A DNA stretch of 55,398 nucleotides from GCA-2715965 sp047608975 (GCA_047608975.1 JBLFYM010000019.1:1-55398); one strand, 5' to 3'. Positions 1 through 8,566 are shown, counted from the first letter of the stretch. Made by a program: numbers and translations. The notes: generated by a model not told the origin, from the letters alone.

Positions 1-2
1 AA

Positions 3-572
3 GCAACTGCGGGCGAAGCTGAGGAAGTGGGCGAAGCCGAGGAATCCCGGGCCGAAGAAAAGAAACGGGCCAACGCCCCCGGCTACAAATCGAAATACGA
101 TCCCCGCCAGTCGCTTGCCTACGAAATCTCCCGCGTGGGCGACAAATCCGGTTCCTGGCTGCAACAGCTCGAAATGAACACCGGCGCAGGCCGCGAACTC
201 AATGGCGCGTTCGCCAATTCCCGGACTCGGGTCAACTCCGTTGCTCAGCGCGAACGTCATCAGGCATCAATGACTGCCTTTAAGAAAATGCTCGATAACC
301 CGTTCCAAGAAACCTCTTTCGGCCAATCCAGCCTATCCACGGGCAACGGCCTGAGTTCCGCTCCGGCGGTCGGAGTCAGGTTGGGGGGAACCTCGCTCGC
401 CCCCAACCGGGCGAATATTGGTTTTCCGAAGCAGGGAACCATTCCGAGCGCATTCAACAATTCGGAATCCGCGTTCGCCCCCAAAACCCAGAACGCGTTT
501 CAACCACCGCCTCGCCAGCGATTGGAGAAGAAGTCCTTCGAACTCCAGATTCCAAAACGACGCTTCCGCTAG
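3..572 (+). CDS. Hypothetical protein, 5' end outside window
   Basis: The reading frame is open to the left edge, so the gene begins upstream; about 189 C-terminal residues are visible. The first visible part is a charged Glu/Ala-rich stretch (AEEVGEAEESRAEEKKR), followed by a Ser/Asn/Pro-rich, probably disordered region and a basic tail ending in KRRFR. A GTG at 27 could act as an internal start, but the same composition continues upstream of it, so I treat the gene as truncated by the window. No domain is recognised. A strong hairpin (587-623) lies 14 bases after the stop and probably ends transcription. The function is unknown. Confidence 0.6.
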   Translation, partial: ATAGEAEEVGEAEESRAEEKKRANAPGYKSKYDPRQSLAYEISRVGDKSGSWLQQLEMNTGAGRELNGAFANSRTRVNSVAQRERHQASMTAFKKMLDNPFQETSFGQSSLSTGNGLSSAPAVGVRLGGTSLAPNRANIGFPKQGTIPSAFNNSESAFAPKTQNAFQPPPRQRLEKKSFELQIPKRRFR

Positions 573-586
573 TCACTCCAGCCTGA

Positions 587-623
587 CACAGAGGATCACC
601 GGCAAAACCGGTGGTCCTCTGTG
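587..623. terminator. Strong hairpin between convergent genes
   Basis: A 16-base-pair stem (587-602 against 608-623, one G-U pair) with a 5-base loop (CAAAA) lies between the plus-strand gene ending at 572 and the minus-strand gene ending at 664. Neither side has a clean U-tract, so it may be a bidirectional terminator or an mRNA-stabilising stem. It is placed where a terminator would serve both convergent genes. Confidence 0.55.
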
Positions 624-663
624 CTGCTCCATTTCTCGCGAAGCAGTTCCAAAACTACCGCGA

Positions 664-1341
664 CTACTTTGATCCGATGTTGCGCAACGCTCCCAACACG
701 CTGTTGTTCAAGCGATGGCGCCAATACGGAATTGCGGCCATCAACACCGTGCCGCTGCCCTCATAGATTCGCACCAGGCCTTCGCCAGAGGTCAGCGATC
801 CCAGCAGAGATTTGGTCGCACGTTGCGCCGTGTATTTCATGTCCGAAGGACGCGCGAGCACATAGTTGCCGTCCACCACCAGCTTATCGTTGCTGATTGT
901 CACCGCTTCCACGGGGCCTTGTGCACTCAGGACCACCTTGCCATAGCCGCTCACTTTCGTCTGGAAATCAAAGAAGCCCTCGCCACTCTTCAATGCGGTC
1001 AACGTTTTCTCGCGGTGAGCGTCCACCTTGACGTCCGGGTCGCTGGCCCAATACGCGCCTGATTCCAAAATCCACTCCTCGCCCTGAAGTTCCATCACAT
1101 GGAAACCACCAAGGGAAGGTTCGAGATACAGCTCGCCCGTGCCGGTGTAGGTCGGTCGGAAAATCTTCTCGCCGGTTGCCAACGATTTGAAAAAGCCTCC
1201 GATCGACGGGGCCTTCGATTCCATTTCAATCGCCCCGCGCATGTAGTAGAGAGCACCGGATTCAGCGCGGACCATCTCGTTGTTGAGGGTGATTTTGACA
1301 AGGCGGACGCCTTCCTGCTCGACTATTTCATATTCTGCCAT
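664..1341 (-). CDS. AIM24 family protein (TIGR00266-like)
   Basis: This 225-residue protein begins MAEYEIVEQEGVRLVKITL and resembles the AIM24/TIGR00266 family, whose bacterial members are cytosolic beta-rich proteins with no established biochemical role. Family-like features are the early 'RAESGALYYMRGAIEM' segment, the Gly-rich middle and 'LVVDGNYVLARPSDMKY' near the middle. I chose the ATG at 1341 because a GAAGGAA ribosome-binding site precedes it and it starts at the conserved domain; an upstream start at 1377 would add 12 unlike residues. It has no signal peptide. It stands alone, convergent with the gene to its left, and an apparent hydrolase gene fragment lies just upstream. Confidence 0.8.
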   Translation of the reverse strand: MAEYEIVEQEGVRLVKITLNNEMVRAESGALYYMRGAIEMESKAPSIGGFFKSLATGEKIFRPTYTGTGELYLEPSLGGFHVMELQGEEWILESGAYWASDPDVKVDAHREKTLTALKSGEGFFDFQTKVSGYGKVVLSAQGPVEAVTISNDKLVVDGNYVLARPSDMKYTAQRATKSLLGSLTSGEGLVRIYEGSGTVLMAAIPYWRHRLNNSVLGALRNIGSK

Positions 1342-1378
1342 GTGATAATTCCTTCGGTTGAGGTGAACTGGCCACATA

Positions 1379-1633
1379 ATTCATCGGGGTCCGGGTACTG
1401 CCAATTACAATATCTCGCCGGGCTTGGAAATTGGGCTGATTCAGCCGGAACCACTCGCTCTGAAATCCATGCCGGTCTGGCTTCAGGCTCATCGCAATCT
1501 GGCGGAACAGCTGAAGGCGCGTCATATCGTCTCCACCAACAGCGGACCCGACATCCTGTTCACCGAACCGGAACTCGGCATCCAAGAGATCCGTAGAATC
1601 TGCGAATTGCTCCCCGCCTCGGACAGTCACTAA
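1379..1633 (+). pseudogene. 3' remnant of an alpha/beta hydrolase gene
   Basis: The open frame ending at TAA 1631-1633 encodes a typical alpha/beta-hydrolase C-terminus: a W-L-Q-A-H-R-N-L-A helix, then 'RHIVSTNSGPDILFTEPEL' and a final 'IQEIRRI' helix. In functional relatives the Ser-Gly pair is followed by the catalytic His (SGH); here it is Pro. No start codon, nucleophile elbow or N-terminal half is present, because the AIM24 gene begins immediately to the left on the other strand. I therefore read it as a decaying fragment. The rest of the 1342-1762 gap holds no other recognisable gene. Recognition is from family pattern only. Confidence 0.5.
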
Positions 1634-1762
1634 AGATGCGTGAAGATCGGTCCTCCCCATTGCCACTTCATCGGCTTGTAGCCACCTTGGTTGTTTCTCC
1701 GATACAACGAATACCCTGTAGCCCGCCTGCTTCAAATAGCCTACAGTGCCCGTTGCCCGTTC

Positions 1763-3487
1763 ATGAAACTCCGCGCCCTTCAATACACTCTTGCCGCCTT
1801 GGCATTGGCGTCGGGTTGTGGACAACCTGGGCCGACCGAAACCACGCAACCGGTCGAGCCGATCGCAACGAACGCCCCCACCGCGCAACCGGTCGCCAAT
1901 GAACTGCGCGCCCCGCTGGCTGAACTCGTGGCAATGATCGAGTCGGGTTTGGCAGTCGGGGTCGTTCAGAGTCATGTCGCTTTGAGTACGAACCGGTTCT
2001 CCGTCACCCCGCAGGAAATCCAGCTGATGAAGGACGCCGGTGTGCCGCAGATTGTGATCTTTGCGATGCTCCAACGTGACACCCAGTTGCGCGGTCAAAA
2101 CGTGCAGCGCGAGCGGGAGCAGGCGGTGATAGCGGCCCGTGTCCGGGCGCAAACGGAGGCGAGAGTTCGGGAACTGGCGTTGACCCGCGCCTTGTTGACC
2201 GCCCAGTCCAATCAATTCGCGGCACATTTGGCGCAGCAGCAGGCCATGGCGCGGGCAGCGCAAAATCCTGCGCCTGCCCCCCGAGCCAATCAAAATCTCC
2301 CGGCCCAGGTTCAGCCGTTCCACACGGCCCTAAAGCAACACGGGACATGGTCCCGGCACGCGAACCACGGATGGGTCTGGCAACCCACCGCGATGCGTCA
2401 GATTCGTGATTGGCGTCCCTACGCCTTCAACGGGCGCTGGCTTTCGACCGATCAGGGCTGGTATTGGCACTCGGATGATCCGTGGGGCTGGGCGGTTTAT
2501 CACTATGGACGTTGGGGGCACGAACAACGAACCGGATGGTACTGGGTACCCGACACAACTTGGGGCCCCAGCTGGGTCACGTTCCGTGCCGACCGGAATT
2601 ACATTGGCTGGGCACCTCTCCCGCCGGGTTCGTTCCTTCAGGCTTCCGGGCGCCTCAGCTATCGCGGACGCGCCGTGGGGGTGAACTACAACTTTGGGCT
2701 GGGACTTACGCGATTCAGTTTTGTGTCTTATGGCCGGGTCTTCCACCCACATCTTTCCGGATTCATCCTCCCCCATCTTCGGGCCCGTCCTTTCTTCAAC
2801 AACACCACCGTGATCAACAACCTGGTGAACAGTGGCGGTACCGTGATCAACACTGGTATGCCAATCAGTCGTGTGGCTGAGTTCAGTTCTCGGCCAGCTC
2901 CGATCGGCGTGATTCGCACCTCGCCTGAATTCTCAGTGGATCAATTCGGCAGATCGATCCGCACGGCAAATCAAACCCTGGTTTTTCGCCCCGGACTCCA
3001 ACACATCACGCCGGTCCGCTTAGCGGTTCTGAGTCAGGGAGGCACCGAGCGACAGATACTCGTTCCGGCGAGTTCACTAAACGGTGTGGTGATCGCGGGT
3101 CGTCCCGTCGTGGATACCAGCACCGGAGTGCCCGTGGTCACGGGTTACACCACCCGGCCAGAACGCACACGACCGCAGGTCACCATCGTCAACAGCACAA
3201 ACGTGACTTCGCAGACCACCTCCGACGCGCGACCCGGACGATCCCAGGGAACAACGTCAAATGGTGGCCCCATCCCCGTCAACACCACGTTGCAACAAGC
3301 GCGGAACAACGGGTTCTTCAATCAGAATTCAGGCCGCCAGAGTTATCCGCGCCCGATGTCCCCGCCCCGTCCGATCACTTCTGTTCCCCTGCCTTTGTCC
3401 CCACCGCAACCGGTGATCTTCCGGCAACCGACGAACAGCTCCAATTTCCGATACAATTCGGGGTCCAGCAGCTACTACAATCGCTGA
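1763..3487 (+). CDS. DUF6600-type lipoprotein
   Basis: This 574-residue secreted lipoprotein has a type II signal peptide with lipobox ALASGC (Cys19). After a Thr/Pro linker, residues about 45-105 form a helical module ending 'LMKDAGVPQIVIFAMLQRD', of the kind seen in Limisphaerales proteins. An Arg/Glu/Ala-rich coiled coil follows (about 115-165). Residues about 190-300 are rich in Trp/Tyr/Gly (GWYWHSDDPWGWAVYHYGRW, GWYWVPDTTWGPSWV), the DUF6600 signature. The rest is a long Thr/Asn/Pro/Gln-rich, probably disordered tail. The ATG at 1763 starts the signal peptide; the frame is open upstream but without a better start. It is probably surface-attached or periplasmic. DUF6600 has no established function. 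Confidence 0.75.
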   Translation: MKLRALQYTLAALALASGCGQPGPTETTQPVEPIATNAPTAQPVANELRAPLAELVAMIESGLAVGVVQSHVALSTNRFSVTPQEIQLMKDAGVPQIVIFAMLQRDTQLRGQNVQREREQAVIAARVRAQTEARVRELALTRALLTAQSNQFAAHLAQQQAMARAAQNPAPAPRANQNLPAQVQPFHTALKQHGTWSRHANHGWVWQPTAMRQIRDWRPYAFNGRWLSTDQGWYWHSDDPWGWAVYHYGRWGHEQRTGWYWVPDTTWGPSWVTFRADRNYIGWAPLPPGSFLQASGRLSYRGRAVGVNYNFGLGLTRFSFVSYGRVFHPHLSGFILPHLRARPFFNNTTVINNLVNSGGTVINTGMPISRVAEFSSRPAPIGVIRTSPEFSVDQFGRSIRTANQTLVFRPGLQHITPVRLAVLSQGGTERQILVPASSLNGVVIAGRPVVDTSTGVPVVTGYTTRPERTRPQVTIVNSTNVTSQTTSDARPGRSQGTTSNGGPIPVNTTLQQARNNGFFNQNSGRQSYPRPMSPPRPITSVPLPLSPPQPVIFRQPTNSSNFRYNSGSSSYYNR

Positions 3488-3534
3488 CGCTAACGGGTTG
3501 AGTCCCCGGTTCACACCAGCAGCTTGGCCAACCC

Positions 3535-3630
3535 TTCAACACTTCAACCCTTCAACCCTTCAACCCTTCAACCCTTCAACCCTTCAACCCTTCAACCCTT
3601 CAACCCTTCAACCCTTCAACCCTTCAACCT
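3535..3630. repeat. Octanucleotide tandem repeat (TTCAACCC, 11-12 copies)
   Basis: From 3543 to 3630 the unit TTCAACCC is repeated eleven times in direct succession; the last copy ends in T instead of C. One imperfect unit (TTCAACAC) precedes it at 3535, and a weaker match before that. The array lies between the DUF6600 gene and the Gfo/Idh/MocA gene, about 60 bases before the latter's start codon. A unit of 8 is not a multiple of 3, and perfect short repeats like this expand and contract by slippage. Confidence 0.95.
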
Positions 3631-3690
3631 ATTCACCCTCCCCCCACTTCTCAGCTGGACAAAGCGCGGGTTCCTCAAAACACTTCCCGC

Positions 3691-5133
3691 ATGAACCCCA
3701 AGTCGTCTGAAAAGCAGATTTCCCGTCGTTCGTTTACCAAGCGCACCAGCACAGCCGCTGCCACCGCGTTCGGTTTCCAATTCATCCCCAGCCGCGCGTG
3801 GGGCCAACTGACCAAACCTGCGTTGGCCGGGATTGGCGCCGGCGGCAAAGGGCGTGCCGACACCTTCGGCTCAGACAAGGCCGGCTTCCACGTGGCTGCT
3901 TTGGTCGATGTTGTGGACGTCACCAAACACACCGACAAGCTGAGCAGGAAAATGAAGGGCCTGGCGGAGGTGCGGAACAAGTTTCCCAAGACGCGCTTCT
4001 TCACCGACTACCGCGAGATGATCGAGAAGATGGGCGACAAGATCGATGCGGTCACCGTCTCCACCCCTGATCATCATCATTTCCACGCCGCGTCGCTGGC
4101 CATGAAAGCCGGCAAACACGTCTATTGTCAGAAGCCGTTGACCCACGGCATTTGGGAGGCCCGCATGATGGCCAAGATCGCCAAGGAGACCGGTGTAAAA
4201 ACCCAGATGGGTAACCAGGCCCATGCCAACAGTCACATGCGCCGCTGCATCGAACTCATTCGCGCCGGCGCGATTGGCAAGGTCACGGAAATCCATTCAT
4301 GGACGAATCGACCGGTCTGGCCACAGGGATTTGCCAAGCCACCCGAGCAGGCGGAAGTGCCGTTCTGGATGGATTGGGAACAATGGATCGGTCCTGCCCA
4401 GTGGGTGGATTACAGCCCTAACATCGCGCCCTTCGCTTGGCGCGGCTGGTGGGAATTCGGCACCGGTGCCCTCGGTGATATGGCCTGCCATATCATGGAC
4501 ATGGGCTACTGGGCTCTCCAACCCGGCGCTCCCCAAAGCGTGTATGCCGAGCAGAACGGCGCCACCAAACTCTCCCCACCGATCAATTCGAAGATCACCT
4601 GGGATTTCGGTTCCAGCGAACATACCTCGAAAGATGGCTTCAAATATTTCTGGTATGACGGTTACGTCGACGCGCACTTCGACCGCGACAGCTGGTCGCT
4701 CGTCAAGCAGAGCCAGGAATACAACCACCCCGGCGAAGACGTGCTCGAAGGCATGAGCTTCAAGGACCACGGCAGCGTCATCGTCGGAGAGGAGGGCAAA
4801 CTCTTCTTCCACCGCGCCCGCAACAACTGGGTGCTCAAAACCTCCAGCAAGATCGACGGGTTCGAATGGCCCACGCCCTCGATTCCTCGCGCACGCGACC
4901 AAGACAACTACCAGGAGTGGATTGATGCTATTGACGGCAAAATCACCAAAGCCGAATCGAACTTCGCGCACGCCGGACCGTTCACCGAAACCATCCTGCT
5001 GGGCGTCATCGCCCAGCGCTTCCCGAAACAGAAACTCCAATGGGACGCGAAGAACATGGAGATCAAAGGACGCCCTGAACTGAAGAAATTCATTCAGCGC
5101 GAATACCGCAAGGGCTGGGAAGTCGACGTCTGA
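3691..5133 (+). CDS. Tat-exported Gfo/Idh/MocA family oxidoreductase
   Basis: This 480-residue protein opens with a twin-arginine signal (SRRSFTKRTS, then a hydrophobic stretch ending at AWG around residue 38), so it should be exported folded with its cofactor. A Rossmann nucleotide-binding loop follows (GIGAGGKG, residues 47-54). The family's EKP motif appears as CQKPLTHG near residue 150, and the C-terminal half is the usual substrate-binding alpha/beta domain. The family catalyses NAD(P)-dependent redox chemistry on sugars, inositols or related compounds, and Tat-exported members are abundant in Verrucomicrobiota and Planctomycetota. The substrate cannot be told. It is followed by a good terminator hairpin and preceded by the octanucleotide array. 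Confidence 0.9.
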   Translation: MNPKSSEKQISRRSFTKRTSTAAATAFGFQFIPSRAWGQLTKPALAGIGAGGKGRADTFGSDKAGFHVAALVDVVDVTKHTDKLSRKMKGLAEVRNKFPKTRFFTDYREMIEKMGDKIDAVTVSTPDHHHFHAASLAMKAGKHVYCQKPLTHGIWEARMMAKIAKETGVKTQMGNQAHANSHMRRCIELIRAGAIGKVTEIHSWTNRPVWPQGFAKPPEQAEVPFWMDWEQWIGPAQWVDYSPNIAPFAWRGWWEFGTGALGDMACHIMDMGYWALQPGAPQSVYAEQNGATKLSPPINSKITWDFGSSEHTSKDGFKYFWYDGYVDAHFDRDSWSLVKQSQEYNHPGEDVLEGMSFKDHGSVIVGEEGKLFFHRARNNWVLKTSSKIDGFEWPTPSIPRARDQDNYQEWIDAIDGKITKAESNFAHAGPFTETILLGVIAQRFPKQKLQWDAKNMEIKGRPELKKFIQREYRKGWEVDV

Positions 5134-5148
5134 GAATCACTTCATGCA

Positions 5149-5179
5149 AAACGGCCCAATCCAGTGGATTGGGCCGTTT
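5149..5179 (+). terminator. Rho-independent terminator after the oxidoreductase
   Basis: A 12-base-pair stem (AAACGGCCCAAT at 5149-5160 with its complement at 5168-5179) and 7-base loop starts 15 bases after the stop codon. The right arm ends in GTTT, a short U-run. This is typical of an intrinsic terminator for the plus-strand gene. Confidence 0.75.
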
Positions 5180-5208
5180 CTGCGTACATTCACATTCTCC
5201 TGTTCCCC

Positions 5209-5241
5209 AAAAAAAGAGCCGCCCGTTTTCACAGGCGGCTC
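5209..5241 (-). terminator. Rho-independent terminator for the small secreted protein gene
   Basis: On the minus strand, an 8-base-pair GC-rich stem (GAGCCGCC at 5216-5223 pairing with 5234-5241) is followed directly by seven U residues (A-tract 5209-5215 on the plus strand). It lies 28 bases beyond the stop of the minus-strand gene ending at 5270. Stem plus U-tract is the classic intrinsic terminator. Confidence 0.85.
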
Positions 5242-5269
5242 ATCTTAAATAAATTGAAGATCGAAACGC

Positions 5270-5686
5270 TTACGCGTCTTTCTTTTTCTTGCCCTTCTTC
5301 TTCTTGGGCTCGCCCACCTTGGTCGCGGTGAGAGTGAGTTTCATGTCCTTGCCTCGGCCTTCGCGCGTTATCAGGCCGGTCACGGAAACCGGGGTTTCTC
5401 CTTTGCAGAAGAATTTGCCGTGGGCGTCCTTGGCGACATCATTGGCGGCGAGGGCGATGAGTCGGGTGGTTTCCTTGCCGTCTTTGTCCTTACGGGTGAC
5501 CTTGATGACGTTGGCGCATTCCTTCGCCTCACCAAGCTCACATTTGGCACACACACCGACACCGGTGAGGGTGACCGGCTTCTTCGGATCACGATTCTTC
5601 TTTTTGGATTTATCCGCTGCGAATGCGGAGGTGGACATTGCCAACGCAACCGCGGCAACACTAAGGATGGTGATTAGCTTTTTCAT
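5270..5686 (-). CDS. Small secreted protein with Cys motif
   Basis: This 138-residue protein has a clear signal peptide (MKKLITILSVAAVALAMSTSAFA). The mature part starts with a Lys-rich segment, then 'TLTGVGVCAKCELGEAKECANVI', containing a CxxC plus a third Cys, a further single Cys in FFCKG, and a very basic tail (KKKKGKKKKDA). Similar small exported proteins with a CAKCEL motif occur in Verrucomicrobiota and Planctomycetota (DUF6370-like, from memory). The Cys residues could bind a metal or form disulfides; this is inference. The gene is monocistronic, divergent from the sulfatase at 5797, and ends at a strong terminator. Confidence 0.7.
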   Translation of the reverse strand: MKKLITILSVAAVALAMSTSAFAADKSKKKNRDPKKPVTLTGVGVCAKCELGEAKECANVIKVTRKDKDGKETTRLIALAANDVAKDAHGKFFCKGETPVSVTGLITREGRGKDMKLTLTATKVGEPKKKKGKKKKDA

Positions 5687-5796
5687 ACTGGCGCGGAGAA
5701 TGGTGCCATGCGCGCCGGTTGGTAAATGCTTTTGTGTCAGAAAATGACTGACTTACCCCACCCTTCAGGCCGAGTATTTCGCCTCAGAACTTACGC

Positions 5797-7293
5797 ATGA
5801 AAAACTGCCTTTTTCTCCTTACCATCCTCGTTTCGGCCATCAGTACCGCCGCCGCCGCAAAACGGCCCAACATCGTCTTCCTGCTCGCCGATGATCAGAC
5901 CTTCTACTCCATGGGCTGCTACGGCAACCGCGACGTCCAGACGCCGCACATGGATCGACTCGCCCGTGACGGGATGATCTTCGACAACCACTACGACACC
6001 ACCGCCATCTGCATGGCCAGCCGGGCGAACATCCTGACCGGGATGTACGAATACAAGACCGGCTGCAATTTCGAGCACGGCAACATGCTCGAGTCGGTCT
6101 GGAAAAAATCCTATCCCAACGTTCTTCGCAAAGCCGGCTACACCACCGCCTTCGCTGGCAAGTTTGGTTTCACCGTCGCCGCCGATCCCGAGGGCAAAGG
6201 CCGGCTCCCAGAAAATGACTTCGACCGCTGGGGCGGTGGCCCGGGACAGACCAAGTATGCCACCAAGCAGAACCCCTCCATTGCCAAATATGCCCAGAAG
6301 TATCCGCACGCCACCCGGGCCTACGGCGCCTTCGGTTCGGATTTCATTCGCGACGCGGCCAAGGGTGACAAGCCGTTCTGCCTTTCTATCAGCTTCAAGT
6401 CCCCGCATCGCCCCACAACTCCGGATCCCAAATTCGATCATGTCTACGCGGGCAAGAAGTTCACCAAACCGAAAAACTACGGCCGCCAGCGCGGAGAACA
6501 CTTTTCCCGTCAAAGCCAACAAGGGCGGCAATACGTTCGCTTCCATGAGTGGGGCTACGCGGACAACTACGACAAGGTGATGGCCACCTATCACCAACAG
6601 ATCTACGGCATCGATGTCGCACTGGGGATGATCCGAAAGTCACTGAAGGAAAATGGCGTGGCCGACAACACAATCGTCATCTACACCTCGGACAATGGGT
6701 TTCTGTGCGGTTCCCACGGTTATGGCTCCAAGGTCCTTCCCTATGAGGAAGCCTCACGCGTTCCTTTGATCGTCTTTGATCCGCGCCACCAAAGCAGCGG
6801 CCGCCAACTGCGTTGCGATGCGCTGACCGGAAACGTCGATTTCGCCCCCACGATTCTGAAACTGGCTGGCCTTAACGTTCCCAGCAACATGGATGGCCGC
6901 AGTCTCCTCCCCCTGCTCAACAACCCCAAAGCAGCAATCCACGACTCACTTCCGCTGATCAACGTATGGGGGCCGAAAGAAGTGCACAGCCTCAGCGTTG
7001 TGACGAAGGACTGGAAATACATCTTCTGGAACTACGCCGCCGGAGATTTCGAAGAGACCGAGGAGCTTTACCACACTGAAAAAGATGGATTGGAACTCGA
7101 GAATCACGCCGGCAACTCCGACTACCACAGCCAACTCGTGAAGATGCAGAAGGTCTACGACAGCTACATCACCGCGTGGAAAACAGAAGGCGTCGGTTAC
7201 AACAACTACGAACGCTTCACCACCATCTTCGACCGCGCCGCCGCCTGGAGCAAGAAAGAGGACCTCATCGGCAAGAAGAGCAAGAAAAAATAG
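5797..7293 (+). CDS. Secreted sulfatase (formylglycine type)
   Basis: This 498-residue protein has a signal peptide (residues 1-21) and the alkaline-phosphatase-superfamily sulfatase fold. Metal-binding Asp residues lie in LLADDQ. The catalytic motif is CMASRANILTG (Cys72), where Cys is normally converted to formylglycine, and the C-terminal metal site is IYTSDNGF. It should hydrolyse sulfate esters in the periplasm or outside the cell; the substrate is probably a sulfated carbohydrate but cannot be identified. It needs a formylglycine-generating or anaerobic sulfatase-maturating enzyme, neither of which is in this window. The basic tail ends KKSKKK. It converges with the MBL-fold gene, leaving only 15 bases between the stops. 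Confidence 0.92.
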   Translation: MKNCLFLLTILVSAISTAAAAKRPNIVFLLADDQTFYSMGCYGNRDVQTPHMDRLARDGMIFDNHYDTTAICMASRANILTGMYEYKTGCNFEHGNMLESVWKKSYPNVLRKAGYTTAFAGKFGFTVAADPEGKGRLPENDFDRWGGGPGQTKYATKQNPSIAKYAQKYPHATRAYGAFGSDFIRDAAKGDKPFCLSISFKSPHRPTTPDPKFDHVYAGKKFTKPKNYGRQRGEHFSRQSQQGRQYVRFHEWGYADNYDKVMATYHQQIYGIDVALGMIRKSLKENGVADNTIVIYTSDNGFLCGSHGYGSKVLPYEEASRVPLIVFDPRHQSSGRQLRCDALTGNVDFAPTILKLAGLNVPSNMDGRSLLPLLNNPKAAIHDSLPLINVWGPKEVHSLSVVTKDWKYIFWNYAAGDFEETEELYHTEKDGLELENHAGNSDYHSQLVKMQKVYDSYITAWKTEGVGYNNYERFTTIFDRAAAWSKKEDLIGKKSKKK

Positions 7294-7308
7294 CCGCGCA
7301 GAGAGAGG

Positions 7309-8190
7309 TCAAATCTTCAGTTCCACGCCTTCGCGGGCGGCGAAGACGACAACCTGTGATCCGAATTTCGCGGCGCGGGCCCGGCAGCTATCCACCTTTT
7401 GATCGACGTCCTCGTCGGATGCATCGGGATCGTGATGGAACAGGGCCAATCCGGCGACTTCTGCCTGGATGGCGAAATCGGTCACGGTCAGGCAACTGGA
7501 GTGTCCCCACCCAATGCGCTGACCGTAGGTCTCATCATCGTAGTGGGCGTCGCAGATGAGGAGATCCGCTCCTCTTACCGCCGCCACCATTTCGGGCGGC
7601 ACCTGACGCAACGGCCCGGTGTGATCGGTGTCGGGAAATTTATCCCCGGGCTGGAGTTCGAACTCGTTGTCAGTGAGGTAGACGATCTTTCGGTCTGTTT
7701 TCTCGAAGACGTAGGCAAAGCAACCACCCGGATGATTGGTGGGAAAACACGTGACCTTCACCCCTTCGATGTCCTTCACCCCCTCGACGAGATGGTCGGA
7801 GATAATCTCAGCACCGAGGTCGCCGAAGCCGACCGGAAAGTAAGCCGACGACATCTGACCCGACAGCAACTGATAGCGGCTGTCGTCCCCCAACACCGTG
7901 CCGTAGAGATGAATCTTCATCTCCGGGATGTGCGCCGGAGCGAAGAAGGGAAAACCCTGGATATGGTCCCAATGTGTATGAGTGATCAGCAGGTGCAGCA
8001 GATTCGGGCGTGGGTTACGACCGACGAGCTCGTTACCGAGATCACGAATACCCGATCCGGCGTCGCAAATAAGAACCGTGTCGTCAAACCGAATTTCAAC
8101 ACAGGACGTGTTTCCCCCATACACCCGTGTCCAACTGCCGGGAGTGGGAATGGAACCACGGGCTCCCCAGAATTTCACAAACACCGACAT
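7309..8190 (-). CDS. MBL-fold metallo-hydrolase
   Basis: This 293-residue cytosolic protein has the metallo-beta-lactamase signature HTHWDH at residues 71-76, an N-terminal FWGARGSIPTPG motif, a further His in NHPGG, an Asp in YLTDNE and FHHDP near the C-terminus. These are the metal ligands expected of a di-metal hydrolase, in the subgroup related to 3',5'-cyclic-nucleotide phosphodiesterases and RNase Z. I chose the ATG at 8190, which begins at the conserved N-terminus; an ATG at 8202 overlapping the upstream FHA gene is the alternative. It lies directly downstream of that FHA gene (stop at 8192), so the two are probably translated together. The substrate is unknown; a nucleotide signalling role is possible. 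Confidence 0.82.
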   Translation of the reverse strand: MSVFVKFWGARGSIPTPGSWTRVYGGNTSCVEIRFDDTVLICDAGSGIRDLGNELVGRNPRPNLLHLLITHTHWDHIQGFPFFAPAHIPEMKIHLYGTVLGDDSRYQLLSGQMSSAYFPVGFGDLGAEIISDHLVEGVKDIEGVKVTCFPTNHPGGCFAYVFEKTDRKIVYLTDNEFELQPGDKFPDTDHTGPLRQVPPEMVAAVRGADLLICDAHYDDETYGQRIGWGHSSCLTVTDFAIQAEVAGLALFHHDPDASDEDVDQKVDSCRARAAKFGSQVVVFAAREGVELKI

Positions 8191-8191
8191 A

Positions 8192-8566
8192 TCAACGCTC
8201 ATGATAGACAAACACGCAGTCCGTCACCTGAATAATGTCTCCTTCCCTCAATACCGCCGAATGCACCTTGAGTCCGTTCAGAAAAAAACCGTTGCGACTG
8301 TCGTTGTCGGTCATGATGTATTCACCAGCCTTCAGGGAGAGCCGGGCGTGTTTGCGTGAGGATTTAGCGTGGTGAATACGGATATCGACGTCATCCGAGC
8401 GGCCGATCCATAACTCATCCTCCTCCAGCGCAACGCGGCGAGGTGCCCCAACTCCTTCGAGTTGCTCGAGAAAGTGTAGGCGTACAATCCGTCTCTTCCG
8501 GACTGTCACACTCGTGGAGACCATTGTCTCCATCGCTTCCATCGTGTCGTCGTTGGGTTCGCTCAC
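8192..8566 (-). CDS. FHA domain protein
   Basis: This 124-residue protein consists mainly of one forkhead-associated domain, a phosphothreonine-binding module. The conserved positions are GRS (55-57), SSRKH (69-73) and NDSRNG (88-93). The first 25 residues are polar with several Thr and Ser and could themselves be phosphorylated (inference). The start is GTG at 8566; an ATG a few codons inside is possible. It is the first gene of a two-gene unit with the MBL-fold hydrolase, which begins one base after its stop. A phosphorylation-dependent partner is implied, but no Ser/Thr kinase gene is in this window. Confidence 0.85.
   Translation of the reverse strand: MSEPNDDTMEAMETMVSTSVTVRKRRIVRLHFLEQLEGVGAPRRVALEEDELWIGRSDDVDIRIHHAKSSRKHARLSLKAGEYIMTDNDSRNGFFLNGLKVHSAVLREGDIIQVTDCVFVYHER

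Noticed and set aside
1328..2323. Long minus-strand reading frame opposite the DUF6600 gene
   Set aside because: It is the antisense of a well-supported lipoprotein gene and of the hydrolase remnant; no family pattern and no start signal.
3535..3630. CRISPR array
   Set aside because: The units are 8 bases with no spacers; it is a simple tandem repeat.
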